This document shows positions 1-8,635 of a DNA stretch of 64,000 nt, piece after piece (position 1 is the stretch's first letter; each line of letters begins with the position of its first letter). Made by a program: the position numbers and the translations under genes. Below the pieces are notes generated by a model. That model saw nothing but the letters and a program-made list of their open reading frames with translations. It searched no databases and was not told the origin of the DNA. The stretch is from Synergistaceae bacterium (GTDB taxonomy: Bacteria; Synergistota; Synergistia; Synergistales; Aminobacteriaceae): contig JAFSSM010000015.1 in the NCBI GenBank assembly GCA_017451025.1, positions 62,001 through 126,000 of the forward strand, written 5' to 3'.

Positions 1-639
1 CATCTCAACATCATTAGGCCCGTCCCCGAACACAATCACTTCATCAAGACTTGCCTTCTCGTGAGCAATCAGTCTCTCTATGCCGTTCCATTTTGAGGAA
101 CCTGCACATCTTGCTTCGGTGAAGGCGTGCATAAGTTCGAGGGTAATGTTTCCCGGAGGCGAGAAGAATATTCCGTGCATGGGGGTTAGAGTTTCGGGAG
201 GAAGCATTATGTAGCAGATTATTGCAGACTTGAGGGAACTTAGGGGACGAATGCAGTCGTAACCTGCCTGAGCGTTGAAGTAATTGAAGAACGGGCTGAA
301 GGCATCAGTTGCGTAAAGGTATTTATCGTCAATTGCGGCAGTGAGTGAGGGAAATTTTGCGGCCACTTCGCGGAAAGCGTCGAGGTGTTCAGGCGGAAAC
401 ATTGCGCGGTGAATTTCCTGGCCGTCCGCAAAAATCTGTGCACCTCCTGAGCACACAATATGAGTTATCCCGAAATCCCGTGCGGTAGTGAACGTCAGAA
501 AACCTCCCCGTCCCGTAGCAATTGCCGGGATGTGTCCTGCCTGACGGAGAAGCTCGATTGCTGTGCGGGTCTGAGGCGGAACGTGGGATATTCCCTTGTG
601 GCTGATTAGTGTGTTGTCTATGTCGAAGAATACGTACAT
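1..639 (-). CDS. HAD-superfamily hydrolase (Cof-like), C-terminus cut by window edge
   Basis: The reading frame is open from an ATG at 639 to the window edge (213 codons seen). The N-terminus has HAD motif I (FFDIDNT, nucleophile and acid Asp). The last visible residues are motif IV (FGDGPNDVEM), so only the final few dozen residues are likely missing. A cap region lies between, as in Cof-type sugar-phosphate or nucleotide phosphatases; the substrate cannot be told. The start lies 4 nt after the stop of the cobU-like gene, and an AAGGGAG ribosome site sits inside that gene's end, so the two are co-translated. It probably belonged to an ancestral cobS-cobU-HAD operon. Confidence 0.85.
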   Translation of the reverse strand, partial: MYVFFDIDNTLISHKGISHVPPQTRTAIELLRQAGHIPAIATGRGGFLTFTTARDFGITHIVCSGGAQIFADGQEIHRAMFPPEHLDAFREVAAKFPSLTAAIDDKYLYATDAFSPFFNYFNAQAGYDCIRPLSSLKSAIICYIMLPPETLTPMHGIFFSPPGNITLELMHAFTEARCAGSSKWNGIERLIAHEKASLDEVIVFGDGPNDVEM

Positions 640-642
640 CAA

Positions 643-1002
643 TCATTCTCCCTTCAGCCTGAGAGCGAGTCCCGCAAAGACTCTATCAACTATCTCCGCC
701 TCACGAGCTAATGTTTGATAGAGTCTTCCGGTCTCATCCCGCCACCTGCGCGATGCTTCGTCGATAGGCACTATTCCTCCGCAAATTTCCGTGCAGATAA
801 TCACACATTTCCTCAGCACAGAAATCCTCTCCGCAAAATAATCACAGCCCAGCCCGCGCTTAACTCCCATATGCACATTCACGACTAAGCCAGGAATTAT
901 TGTGTCGCTAAGTTCCAAATCCGAGACATGCCGGAATTTCCCGTAAAGCCTCTCTGCATAAGCGCGTTTGCCCTGAAATTTTCCTCCGATAATCACGTGC
1001 AC
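643..1002 (-). CDS. cobU: Short CobU-like protein (adenosylcobinamide kinase/guanylyltransferase family)
   Basis: 119 residues, starting at GTG 1002 (a second GTG is at 996). The N-terminus has a P-loop-like GGKFQGKR. The C-terminal half (EICGGIVPIDEASRRWRDETGRL, then AGLALRLKG) follows the end of classical CobU closely. CobU phosphorylates adenosylcobinamide and attaches GMP in vitamin B12 nucleotide-loop assembly. Classical CobU is near 175-180 residues. Here about 60 central residues are absent, including the HRxxRP segment with the guanylylated His, and the P-loop Ser/Thr is Arg. It may therefore be kinase-deficient, regulatory, or a distinct short subfamily. Just upstream (1003-1012) are the last codons of a cobS-like frame, the same overlap seen at the real cobS end. 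Confidence 0.7.
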   Translation of the reverse strand: MHVIIGGKFQGKRAYAERLYGKFRHVSDLELSDTIIPGLVVNVHMGVKRGLGCDYFAERISVLRKCVIICTEICGGIVPIDEASRRWRDETGRLYQTLAREAEIVDRVFAGLALRLKGE

Positions 1003-1012
1003 TCACTAATCA
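964..1012 (-). repeat. Copy A of the cobS-stop/cobU-start sequence (partner near 15000-15046)
   Basis: About 40 of 49 bases match 15000-15046, same orientation, allowing a one-base gap. The shared stretch includes the last cobS codons (I-S-E-x-x-stop), the overlapping cobU start and the codons for HVIIGGKF. Both junctions of the intervening 14 kb therefore carry the same gene boundary. Confidence 0.7.
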
Positions 1013-1092
1013 TCCTTTCCGAACAGCAAAATAATTTCTCTTCATGCTAATATTCTCACGCAATCACAATCAAGAAAGGAATAAAGATATAC

Positions 1093-2445
1093 ATGTGGCA
1101 CGGAAGGTTTAAGCACGACACAGCAAAAATCGTTCAGGAGTTCACGCAGTCGCTTGATATAGACTGGCGAATGCATGACGCGGACATAACCGGAAGTATT
1201 GCGCACGTAAAGATGCTCGGCAAGACCGGCATTCTCTCACAGGAAGAGGCAACAAAAATCGAGGCAGGACTTGAGCAGGTACGCAGGGAGATACACGAGG
1301 GGAAATTCACGCCCTCAGAATCGCTTGAGGACGTACACATGAACATTGAGGCCCGTCTGACGGAGATTGAGCCGCTAGGGGCGAAACTGCACACAGCACG
1401 TTCACGCAACGACCAGGTAGCGACGACGACTCGGCTTTACCTGCGCACGAGGCTTGAGAAACTCCGCGAGGACATGGCCGCATTGCTCCGGACACTGACC
1501 GCCAATGCACAGAGACACATCAACGTGATAATTCCCGGCTACACGCACATGCAGCAGGCACAGCCAATCTCGATGGGGCATTACTGGCTCTCGTGGTACG
1601 AGGCATTCAGGCGCGACAACGACAGGCTCAATTTTGCCTTATCGTCAATGAGCGAGTGTCCGCTCGGTGCTGGGGCATTAGCCGGAACGACTCTGCCGAT
1701 TGACCGGGAGATGACCAGCGAACTATTAGGGTTCAAGGCTCCGACGCGCAACAGTCTGGCGAGTGTGGCGAGCAGGGGGTATATGCTGGACTATCACCAT
1801 TTTGCGAGCACGTTCATGATTCACATTTCGCGGCTGTGCACAGACCTGATAACGTGGAACACGCAGGAGTTCGCATTTATCGTGCTGCCTGATGAGTTCT
1901 GCACGGGTTCAAGCATGATGCCGCAGAAGAAGAACCCTGACGTTCTGGAGCTTGCGCGGGGAAAAACCGGGCAAGTAATCGGTAACATGATTGACCTGCT
2001 CGTGAACATGAAGGGCCTGCCGATGACGTACAACCGTGATTTGCAGGAGGATAAACGCGGGCTGTGGGCATCGCTGGACACGGTTGAAGCTGTTGTGCGG
2101 ATAATGACTGCCTTGCTGGAGAAAGTGGAGGTTGACGAGGAGAAGGCACTTGCAGGTTTCGGTAAGGGCTATTCGCTCGCGACGGACATTGCGGAATGGT
2201 TAGTGATGAAGGGTATTCCGTTCCGCGAGGCTCACGCAATAGTCGGTAAGTTAGTGGGATGGTGCATAGATAACGGTCTTGCGTTCAGCGAATTGACTCC
2301 GGAGCAGTGGCGTGAACATGGCATTGACGATTCTGTGATGGAGATTCTGAGCGTGCGTGAGAGCGTGAGGAGGAGGGATGTTTACGGCGGGACAGGTTTT
2401 GCGCAGGTAGAGAGGCAGATACGCGAGGCCGAAGCGAGAGGCTGA
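1093..2445 (+). CDS. argH: Argininosuccinate lyase
   Basis: 450 residues, the usual length for ArgH. It splits argininosuccinate into arginine and fumarate, the last step of arginine synthesis, as a cytosolic homotetramer. The fumarase/aspartase superfamily signature GSSMMPQKKNPD lies near residue 273, and HTARSRNDQ and YTHMQQAQP segments of the active site are present. The ATG is preceded by AAGAAAGGAAT. It stands alone at the left end of the 14-kb segment between the two cobU copies, away from argC, argB and argD at 28-31 kb. A GC-rich hairpin follows it. Confidence 0.95.
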   Translation: MWHGRFKHDTAKIVQEFTQSLDIDWRMHDADITGSIAHVKMLGKTGILSQEEATKIEAGLEQVRREIHEGKFTPSESLEDVHMNIEARLTEIEPLGAKLHTARSRNDQVATTTRLYLRTRLEKLREDMAALLRTLTANAQRHINVIIPGYTHMQQAQPISMGHYWLSWYEAFRRDNDRLNFALSSMSECPLGAGALAGTTLPIDREMTSELLGFKAPTRNSLASVASRGYMLDYHHFASTFMIHISRLCTDLITWNTQEFAFIVLPDEFCTGSSMMPQKKNPDVLELARGKTGQVIGNMIDLLVNMKGLPMTYNRDLQEDKRGLWASLDTVEAVVRIMTALLEKVEVDEEKALAGFGKGYSLATDIAEWLVMKGIPFREAHAIVGKLVGWCIDNGLAFSELTPEQWREHGIDDSVMEILSVRESVRRRDVYGGTGFAQVERQIREAEARG

Positions 2446-2455
2446 GAAAAGAACA

Positions 2456-2483
2456 CCCCCGCCCCTGCGATAAGGGGAGGGGG
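2456..2483. terminator. GC-rich hairpin between convergent argH and parvulin genes
   Basis: CCCCCGCCCCT and AGGGGAGGGGG form an 11-bp stem with one mismatch around a 6-nt loop. There is no T-run on either side, so it may be a bidirectional stop or RNA-end stabiliser rather than a classical terminator. Confidence 0.45.
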
Positions 2484-2499
2484 CAGGGGGAGGGGTCGA

Positions 2500-3315
2500 T
2501 TAGAAACGTTCCACCTTGTAGACCCCTTCAAGTTCCTTTGCTCTCTCCTGAAGAACATCCTGCGTCTTGTGTTCCTTGAGTTCCTGCAGAATACGCGCCT
2601 TTACCTGCTCAAACGGCATCGGTGATTCCGGAATGCGTTCCTCCAGCTTGATTATGTGCCACCCGAATTGAGTCTTCACAGGCTCGGAAATTTCGCCCGG
2701 TTCCTTCAGCTCAAACGCTGCCTTCTCAAATTCCGGCACCATCACTCCGCGCGGAAACTCTCCCAAATCTCCGCCGTGCTGTGCACTTCCCGGATCTATC
2801 GAGTACTGCTTGGCCAGCGCGTCAAACGATGCCCCGCCCTTCAGCTCATACACAACTTTTGCGAGCGTAACGTCATCGCTAACCAGAATATGCCTTGCGT
2901 GTACGCGTTCAGGCTGTACGAATTGGGCGGGGTTATCGTCGTAGAACTTTTTGGCTTCGTCATCGCTCACCGTCAGGCCGTCAATAATCTTCCTCATGGC
3001 CGCCTGTGCGAGCATTGCCCTTTTCGCGCTGTTGAGCTGTGCCTGAAACTCCGGAGTCCCGTCGAGTTTCTGGGCTTCTCCGTCCAGAGCGTAAAGCCTC
3101 ATCGAGATTAAGTCGTCAACGATCATTTTGCGGCCCTGTTCTGTTCCGTAGAGCATCATTGCCTGCTGGCCGAAAGGCTGTATGAACTCCATAGCATCGC
3201 GTTCGGTGATGTCCGTGCTGCCTACTCTGGCTAATACCTTGTCGGGTTCTGCGGCAACTGCCATAGTCGCAAAAATGAGTACGAGAATAAATGCGGTCAA
3301 GTATCTTCTGGTCAT
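2500..3315 (-). CDS. Periplasmic parvulin-type peptidyl-prolyl isomerase (SurA/PrsA-like)
   Basis: 271 residues from the ATG at 3315. An earlier in-frame ATG at 3333 contains the SD sequence (GGGAGGAA) of the 3315 start and is rejected. A signal peptide ([22 protein letters not shown]) leads to a SurA-N-like helical part and then a parvulin domain at about residues 130-225 ([19 protein letters not shown]). Such proteins catalyse prolyl isomerisation and chaperone outer-membrane or secreted proteins in the periplasm. A second, larger SurA/PpiD-like protein is at 53372-54955. It converges on argH and is divergent from the protease trio. Confidence 0.88.
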   Translation of the reverse strand: MTRRYLTAFILVLIFATMAVAAEPDKVLARVGSTDITERDAMEFIQPFGQQAMMLYGTEQGRKMIVDDLISMRLYALDGEAQKLDGTPEFQAQLNSAKRAMLAQAAMRKIIDGLTVSDDEAKKFYDDNPAQFVQPERVHARHILVSDDVTLAKVVYELKGGASFDALAKQYSIDPGSAQHGGDLGEFPRGVMVPEFEKAAFELKEPGEISEPVKTQFGWHIIKLEERIPESPMPFEQVKARILQELKEHKTQDVLQERAKELEGVYKVERF

Positions 3316-3356
3316 GAATGAGTTTCCTCCCATATGAGAATTTTAACCCGCAAAGT

Positions 3357-3385
3357 TTAGCACATATCGATTATTGCCGTATAAT
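3357..3385 (+). promoter_or_regulatory. Candidate sigma-70 promoter for the CPBP protease operon
   Basis: TTAGCA (4 of 6 to consensus), a 17-bp spacer and a perfect TATAAT stand 46 bp before the TTG start at 3432. The -10 lies inside an inverted repeat, CGATTATT...AATAATCG, which could be an operator. Confidence 0.5.
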
Positions 3386-3431
3386 AATCGCAATTTCTCA
3401 ACACTTATTCAAAATTTGGAGCTGATGTATT

Positions 3432-3707
3432 TTGCGCATCATTAACACTCAGTTAGTACTTGGCCTCGCGATTTGGATTCTGGGCTTTGCTTTCATGGTA
3501 TCGGGCTGGCTCGTGGATCAGCTTTTCGAGAAGTGGGGACGTATTCCCTCGAAGATACTCTACAAGACCGGTGCGGTAATCGTAGCTGTGCCAGTGATAG
3601 TTCTGCTCTGGAAAGTCTCCGCACTGCTCTACGTCAACCGTTTCAACATTGCTGCGTACATCAATGCAGGCTTCCAGTTCCTCCAGGACGCAATCAAAGT
3701 TCTGTAA
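3432..3707 (+). CDS. Small two-TM membrane protein, first gene of the CPBP protease operon
   Basis: 91 residues starting at TTG 3432, with GGAG ten bases upstream. The nearby ATG at 3425 is out of frame and stops after six codons. Two hydrophobic segments (about residues 8-26 and 47-68) flank a charged loop. No known family is recognised. Its stop codon abuts the protease ATG (TAAATG), so the two are translationally coupled. I infer an accessory or scaffold subunit of the protease; nothing in the sequence proves this. Confidence 0.75.
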   Translation: MRIINTQLVLGLAIWILGFAFMVSGWLVDQLFEKWGRIPSKILYKTGAVIVAVPVIVLLWKVSALLYVNRFNIAAYINAGFQFLQDAIKVL

Positions 3708-4244
3708 ATGGGAATAATTATCGGGCTGATCGTTGCGTCGTTCATGCTGTACTTTCCGTACGAGTGGTGCAGGAGGCGCGGCGAAGACGAGCGTGATTAC
3801 GGCCTCAAGTGGTACATGACTCGGGAGTCATGGCGTGATGTCGCAATTGCGCTTGCAGTTACGCTCATCCCCTTAACGTTCATCTCGCTGTACCTGTGGC
3901 CTGCTGAATGGGGCGGGAGAGGATTGAAGCACCCCACGTTTTGGACAGCAATAGACCAGCTCGGCGGAGGAGTTGCGGCAGCGTTCATCGAGGAGACGTT
4001 CTATCGCGGATGGATGCAGACAATTCTGGCCCGCAAGCTCGGCGTAATTATGGGTGTCCTGATTGCTACGGGGGTATTCGCGCTGAGTCATCTTGTTGTG
4101 CTTACGGGCTGGCTGAGGGTCGCAACATTCTTTCCCGGTCTGATTATGGCTGTACTACGGCTAAGAGGAGGTTCTGTTATGCCGTCAATAATCTATCACG
4201 CAGTCTGCAACGTGTGGGCAGTGTGGCTTGCTCCTGTGCCATGA
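3708..4244 (+). CDS. CPBP-family glutamic intramembrane protease, candidate Synergist-CTERM sorting enzyme
   Basis: 178 residues, mostly membrane-embedded. It shows the CPBP/Abi (CAAX-protease and bacteriocin-processing) motifs in order: EETFYRGW near residue 96 (catalytic Glu pair and Arg), FALSHL near 124 (His) and HAVCN near 164 (His). Such enzymes cleave within or next to a transmembrane segment. Families of this type are the proposed processing enzymes for MYXO-CTERM and related C-terminal sorting signals, and one branch (called MrtS, as I recall) is assigned to Synergist-CTERM. This window encodes two Synergist-CTERM proteins, so the pairing is plausible but inferred. The ATG follows the preceding stop directly, and the stop overlaps the next ATG. 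Confidence 0.85.
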   Translation: MGIIIGLIVASFMLYFPYEWCRRRGEDERDYGLKWYMTRESWRDVAIALAVTLIPLTFISLYLWPAEWGGRGLKHPTFWTAIDQLGGGVAAAFIEETFYRGWMQTILARKLGVIMGVLIATGVFALSHLVVLTGWLRVATFFPGLIMAVLRLRGGSVMPSIIYHAVCNVWAVWLAPVP

Positions 4245-5266
4245 AGAAAATTATCACATTAATCCTTCTGGCGTGGGCTTCGTGCGCAAACGCTGAGGGA
4301 GTTTTAGAGCTTCGGATACCCTGCACAGTCGGAAAGCAAGTTACAGCTGTCCTCCCGACATTACAGCCTATAACTCTCGGCCAAGTCCTCCGAATTCCGG
4401 ACAAGACAAATTACCCGGCCTACACCGCCAGCAAATGGGCTTCACCTTCAACCGTATGTGCCAGTGCTGTAAACGCAATACACATTCTCGTGAACGTTGA
4501 GGACGGACGCGGACGGATAATCAGCCTAACTCCAGCAATCACTACGGCACCTGCGGCAACAGGAGGAGCATATTTTGTTCTGAACATGTCTGCAGGGACG
4601 GGAATATTCGGCGGATTTGCCCCGCTCACCGGCTCAAAGGTTACAGTCGAACACGAAGGCATAGAATCTCCGCTCGAGGGAGTGCCTAAACCGGGAGATA
4701 CTCTAGTGATTCGGAGTCCTCTTCCTGAAAATCCGGCGGTATACATGGTTGACTTCGAGAACAGGCCGGGCGGAAGAGTTATCGCTTACGGCAGTGATGG
4801 AGTGAAGGTAATTGCTAGGGTTGTGCGCAAAATCGGAGGAGTAGGCAGGTTTGGAGGGACAGCCTATCAGGGAGTCGGAAGGATTAGGGCTTCGCATTCC
4901 GGTGTAATTGACGTGTCGACATCGAAGCGCGGAGAGATCGGCGGGATTCAGATTATGCCGCTGAAACATGCCCTGACCTCAAAGGAGATGATTAACGCGT
5001 GGAAGCTGACTCAGTGGATGATTGTTGCCCCGATTCCTGGAGGGCCGGACCTCGAGGGAACGGAGCCGCTGTTCAAGAGTGCGTTAGTGCCCGGGCCGCA
5101 GCTGAAGGACAGACTGCCGGACGTGTGGAGCTATTACGGACGCAAGCCGTTGGTGCTGTGCAGGAGGGACGGCGGAGCATGGGAGAGGCTGCCGGATGCG
5201 GCGGGGAAAGTAGATGATGCATTGAGGGATGTTACGCATCTGAGAATCTACTTCCCCGTGTGGTGA
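4241..5266 (+). CDS. Secreted protein of unknown function, third gene of the CPBP operon
   Basis: 341 residues starting at ATG 4241, overlapping the protease stop (ATGA). An upstream extension of this frame lies inside the protease gene and is rejected. A signal peptide ends near residue 18 (WASCANA). The mature part is beta-rich, with many Gly/Pro turns and no recognised family. No C-terminal anchor or sorting signal is seen. The overlap makes a three-gene cotranslated unit, so it probably works with the protease in the periplasm or on the surface. It converges with the YafQ toxin gene, with only 3 bp between stops. Confidence 0.8.
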   Translation: MKKIITLILLAWASCANAEGVLELRIPCTVGKQVTAVLPTLQPITLGQVLRIPDKTNYPAYTASKWASPSTVCASAVNAIHILVNVEDGRGRIISLTPAITTAPAATGGAYFVLNMSAGTGIFGGFAPLTGSKVTVEHEGIESPLEGVPKPGDTLVIRSPLPENPAVYMVDFENRPGGRVIAYGSDGVKVIARVVRKIGGVGRFGGTAYQGVGRIRASHSGVIDVSTSKRGEIGGIQIMPLKHALTSKEMINAWKLTQWMIVAPIPGGPDLEGTEPLFKSALVPGPQLKDRLPDVWSYYGRKPLVLCRRDGGAWERLPDAAGKVDDALRDVTHLRIYFPVW

Positions 5267-5269
5267 GTC

Positions 5270-5557
5270 TCACATCCCGAACAGCTCCGCGTGACTCCCG
5301 AGTCCCTCGAGCCACAGCGTATTATCACCCTCATAACGATACATCAGCAGTAAGTCAGGCAATATGTGGCACTCACGAATACCCTTCTTCTTCCCTATAA
5401 GTTCGTGGTCATGGTACGAGTAATCCAGCATACCGTCATTCGCAAGAGTGAGGACAGCCGGTATAAATCGTTCCCGCATTGCCCTGCCGTACTGCCCGCT
5501 CCTGTCTATGCGCTTCTTGTCGCGCTTGAAGGTCCGTGATTCTTTGACATGCCTCAT
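5270..5557 (-). CDS. YafQ-family mRNA interferase toxin
   Basis: 95 residues from ATG 5557, which overlaps the antitoxin stop (ATGA); a GTG start 15 nt earlier lies inside the antitoxin and is less likely. The C-terminal half has the YafQ/RelE-fold pattern: YHDHELIG, RECHILPDLLLMY and GSHAELF, matching the His, Asp and Phe catalytic positions of E. coli YafQ. Such toxins cleave mRNA on the ribosome. Antitoxin-before-toxin order and coupling are typical of type II modules. The pair lies directly downstream of a restriction-modification gene on the same strand. Confidence 0.88.
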   Translation of the reverse strand: MRHVKESRTFKRDKKRIDRSGQYGRAMRERFIPAVLTLANDGMLDYSYHDHELIGKKKGIRECHILPDLLLMYRYEGDNTLWLEGLGSHAELFGM

Positions 5558-5826
5558 AAGCTGTCCACCCACGCCTGAAGCTCCTCAAGCGTCGTCTCCT
5601 CGCCTAATCCGTGCAGAGACTCATACATAGCGTCCATCGTCTCAACCGTAGGATTCCCGTAGCGGTCATATACCGGCCTGATTTCGTCATCATCGTCATA
5701 ATCATCGTACCTGTTCGGGTCATACTCCCAGTTGTCCAGAAGTTCATCCAGCTCCTCAGGCGTGAGCTTCCTCGTAAACGGCAGAGTAAGTACCTTCTGC
5801 TTTGGTCTGTCCAACACTGCTTCCAT
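5554..5826 (-). CDS. Acidic antitoxin partner of the YafQ-like toxin
   Basis: 90 residues from ATG 5826, chosen because GGGGAGGTGA sits at ideal spacing and because the 907-residue gene upstream ends at 5852. It is strongly acidic, with a DDYDDDDE run and an EEL-rich C-terminus that would wrap the basic toxin. The N-terminus is not an obvious RelB/DinJ ribbon-helix-helix, so the DNA-binding type is unclear. Its stop overlaps the toxin ATG. Confidence 0.75.
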   Translation of the reverse strand: MEAVLDRPKQKVLTLPFTRKLTPEELDELLDNWEYDPNRYDDYDDDDEIRPVYDRYGNPTVETMDAMYESLHGLGEETTLEELQAWVDSL

Positions 5827-5851
5827 TGTTATCACCTCCCCCGTCATTATA

Positions 5852-8575
5852 TCAATGCCTCTCGTCCTTCGTCCTATCCTCATACATCCCCACAAGCCGC
5901 TCAACCATCTCCAGCTCCCCAATCCCCGCAGGCCACCCGTACGCCTCCCGAACCGCCTCATCGTTCTCACGGTGCGCACGCCGGAGCTCTATCGGCATCA
6001 GCGTCTCATCATACAGCTCCGCAAGCGACGAGTCCGGGTACAGTGCCCGCGCATCCAGTATCGCCTTCGCAGTCGCCTCAATCCGCGCCCTCTGCTCTGC
6101 GTTCACGTCAGCCCACACAAAGCAGTTATACACCAGCGTGTTCGAGTACCTGTAATCACTCTTAAGCCGTCCAGCAACAACACGCATCCACGCCATATGA
6201 GCCAGGCTCTCCAGAACCCCGAAATGATACAGCGTTGCATCAGGAATCACTAACAGCGTCTGCACGCACATCACAGAGTCATCAAGGAAGCCCATCGGAA
6301 TATACCCGCGTTTCTCTGAGGAAGTCTGAGGCACAGCAATATAGTTACCCTTCGGGAATACCTCACTGCCGAAATGTGTCGGCGAGTCCGCGATTCTGCG
6401 TGTCGATGTCCTATTGCTCGCCAGCCTGAACTGTTTCACAGCCTCAACCCTCTTGTAACATTCGGGCATCATCTTTATCTGGTGAGGCGAACAGTCCCCG
6501 AGATACAGGCAGTAACGCTTTTCATTGTGAAGAAACTCTTGACCCCCTAACAGAACGTGAAAGAACTTTGCGGCTCTCGGCTCTATCCTTATGAACTCCT
6601 CGTACTGCTCCTGCGTGAACGTGTAGAAGCCGTTATCGATGAGCTGGCTTCCTATTCGCATAAGCGGCACGTCGCACAGAGGGAGATTGCGGCTGAAGAT
6701 GTACCAGTCCGGCGCGTCGATAATGTACGCGTTGATGTGCCTTGCGGGAAACGCATAGCCCCCGTCGTAAATCACGCCCGGCCCCTGCTTGTCGGAGAAC
6801 CCGATAATCATGCAGTGAACATGTGCCTTCTCCGCCGCGTCGCTGTTCCACACAAAGGTTCTGTGCGCAAAATCTATGTGCAGTCCGTCATCAGTGAGGG
6901 GCTTCCAGAACATCGCAACAGTGTCGCCCTGATTTATGCTGTTCGTCGAGACGAGAGCCGCCCGAATGTCCGTGCCCTTGATGAAGTCGAAAGCCTTTCT
7001 GTACCAGCAGCACACATAATCCAGATCGCCGGGCCTGTACTGTCCGTGAAAGACTGCGGTGATGTCCTCTTTCTGAGTTCCGGCCATGATGCGCGCGCCT
7101 CTGTAGGGAGGGTTGCCCATGATGTAGGAGAGCTTCTTCTTGGGGATGAGGTCAGCCCAGTCTATGCGGAGTGCGTTTGCGTGAACTATATGTGCTTCGT
7201 TCTTGAGGGGCAGGAAGTCGCCGTAGAACTCAATGAAGGTCTGGCGTTCGTCCTCTTTCTGCGTTGCAGTCCACATCTGGGCTTCGGCAATCCACAGGGC
7301 AGTACGTGCCACAGCTACGGCGAAATCATTGACCTCTATACCGTAGAACTGGGAGATTGATACGCGAATTAGCTTCTCGTTCTTAGCGGGCTTGTAGGAC
7401 AGGCGGGCACGTGCACGGATGATTTTGTTCTCGAGCTTGCGCAGTGAAAGGTAAGTTTCTGTGAGGAAGTTGCCCGAACCGCAAGCAGGGTCTAAGAACG
7501 TGAGGGATGCCAGCTTCTTCTGGAAAGCTAAGAGTTTTGCGCGCGGGGACTTGGCCGCAATGAGGTCTTCTGCTTCTTTTGTGAGTGCATCGAGAAAGAG
7601 AGGGTCTATAACTTTGTGAATATTCTCAAGTGAAGTGTAGTGCGAGCCTTCAACCCTGCGCGTCTCGTCGTTAAGGATGCTCTCAAAGATTGCGCCGAAA
7701 ATCGGTGGGCTGATTTCCGACCAGTCGAAGCCCTCGCTCATGTCCTCAAGGATAATTCGGAGTGCCTCATCATCGAGCGGCGGAAGGGGAGCAGGTTTGT
7801 CGAACAGTCCGCCGTTGACGTAAGGGAAGGCCTTAAGCTCAGGTTCTAGGTACGGGTCGCGTTCGGGAATCTTGGTGTTGAGGACGCGGAAGAGTTCAGT
7901 TAATGCGGTGCGTGCCATTTTTGCGCGTGGCTTGAGGTAGTCGTGGAACTGTGCTTTCTCGAAGAGCTTGGAGTCCTCAGCGTACAGCAGGAACACTAAC
8001 CGGACGCAGAAGATGTTGAGGTTCTCGCGGGCGGCGGTGTCATTCTTGTTGATGTACTTGTTGAGGAGGTAATCATAGAGTGTCTGCGCGAGTTCTCCTG
8101 CTTTGCGTGAAATCTTCTCTTCGTGGGTGAGTTCGCGTTCAGGTACGACGAGGAAGGCGAGCTTCTCGGGGGTAATCTCACTCAACGGGACGATCTCCGG
8201 CTCACCTTGCGGGTTCTCCATGTCGTGAATGCGGAACTCCCTGAAGTTGCAGGTTATTATGTACCTGCCCTTCTGTGATTTCGGGAGCCAGTCATAATAT
8301 CTCTTGGCCTGCTCAAACGGAGTCAGCTCCGTACCGTCTGCCTGTTTTGCCGGAGCGTCCAAGCTAATATCCCGCGATTTCTGCTCAATAATTGTGCACG
8401 TTGATGGTATGTATGCATCGATGAACTTGACGTTGGAGACTTTTACCCTCTTCTGGTAATCAATGTACTGTGTCGGGTTCTCAATGCCCAGCACGTAATA
8501 GAGCAGTTCATTCCAGAAGGATTGAGTGTCGCCGAGTTCGTCGCCCTTGTCCTGCCACCGTTCAATGAAATCCAT
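5852..8575 (-). CDS. MmeI-like (type IIL) restriction endonuclease-methyltransferase
   Basis: 907 residues, the size of MmeI (about 920). The N-terminus carries a D-x10-ExK nuclease motif (Asp53, Glu64, Lys66). A helical spacer follows, then an N6-adenine methylase core with DPACGSGNF near residue 361 (SAM binding) and NPPY near 486 (catalysis). Target-recognition and C-terminal helical regions fill residues about 620-907. A single polypeptide of this type both methylates one strand of its site and cuts unmodified DNA about 20 bp away. The ATG has AAAGGAGG 8 bases upstream. No separate specificity or methylase gene is nearby, as expected for this class. Confidence 0.88.
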   Translation of the reverse strand: MDFIERWQDKGDELGDTQSFWNELLYYVLGIENPTQYIDYQKRVKVSNVKFIDAYIPSTCTIIEQKSRDISLDAPAKQADGTELTPFEQAKRYYDWLPKSQKGRYIITCNFREFRIHDMENPQGEPEIVPLSEITPEKLAFLVVPERELTHEEKISRKAGELAQTLYDYLLNKYINKNDTAARENLNIFCVRLVFLLYAEDSKLFEKAQFHDYLKPRAKMARTALTELFRVLNTKIPERDPYLEPELKAFPYVNGGLFDKPAPLPPLDDEALRIILEDMSEGFDWSEISPPIFGAIFESILNDETRRVEGSHYTSLENIHKVIDPLFLDALTKEAEDLIAAKSPRAKLLAFQKKLASLTFLDPACGSGNFLTETYLSLRKLENKIIRARARLSYKPAKNEKLIRVSISQFYGIEVNDFAVAVARTALWIAEAQMWTATQKEDERQTFIEFYGDFLPLKNEAHIVHANALRIDWADLIPKKKLSYIMGNPPYRGARIMAGTQKEDITAVFHGQYRPGDLDYVCCWYRKAFDFIKGTDIRAALVSTNSINQGDTVAMFWKPLTDDGLHIDFAHRTFVWNSDAAEKAHVHCMIIGFSDKQGPGVIYDGGYAFPARHINAYIIDAPDWYIFSRNLPLCDVPLMRIGSQLIDNGFYTFTQEQYEEFIRIEPRAAKFFHVLLGGQEFLHNEKRYCLYLGDCSPHQIKMMPECYKRVEAVKQFRLASNRTSTRRIADSPTHFGSEVFPKGNYIAVPQTSSEKRGYIPMGFLDDSVMCVQTLLVIPDATLYHFGVLESLAHMAWMRVVAGRLKSDYRYSNTLVYNCFVWADVNAEQRARIEATAKAILDARALYPDSSLAELYDETLMPIELRRAHRENDEAVREAYGWPAGIGELEMVERLVGMYEDRTKDERH

Positions 8576-8635
8576 ACAATCAGCCTCCTTTGTGATATAT
8601 TTAGCATATTCATTTTAACAATTTGAGGACTGCTC

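Noticed and set aside
3908-4240. N-terminal extension of the secreted protein gene at 4241
   Set aside because: It lies wholly within the CPBP protease gene in another frame; a signal peptide begins at 4241 and ATGA overlap explains the start.
5611-6253. Overlapping plus-strand frames opposite the MmeI-like gene
   Set aside because: They are shadows: several overlap each other, lack ribosome sites and oppose a gene with clear catalytic motifs.
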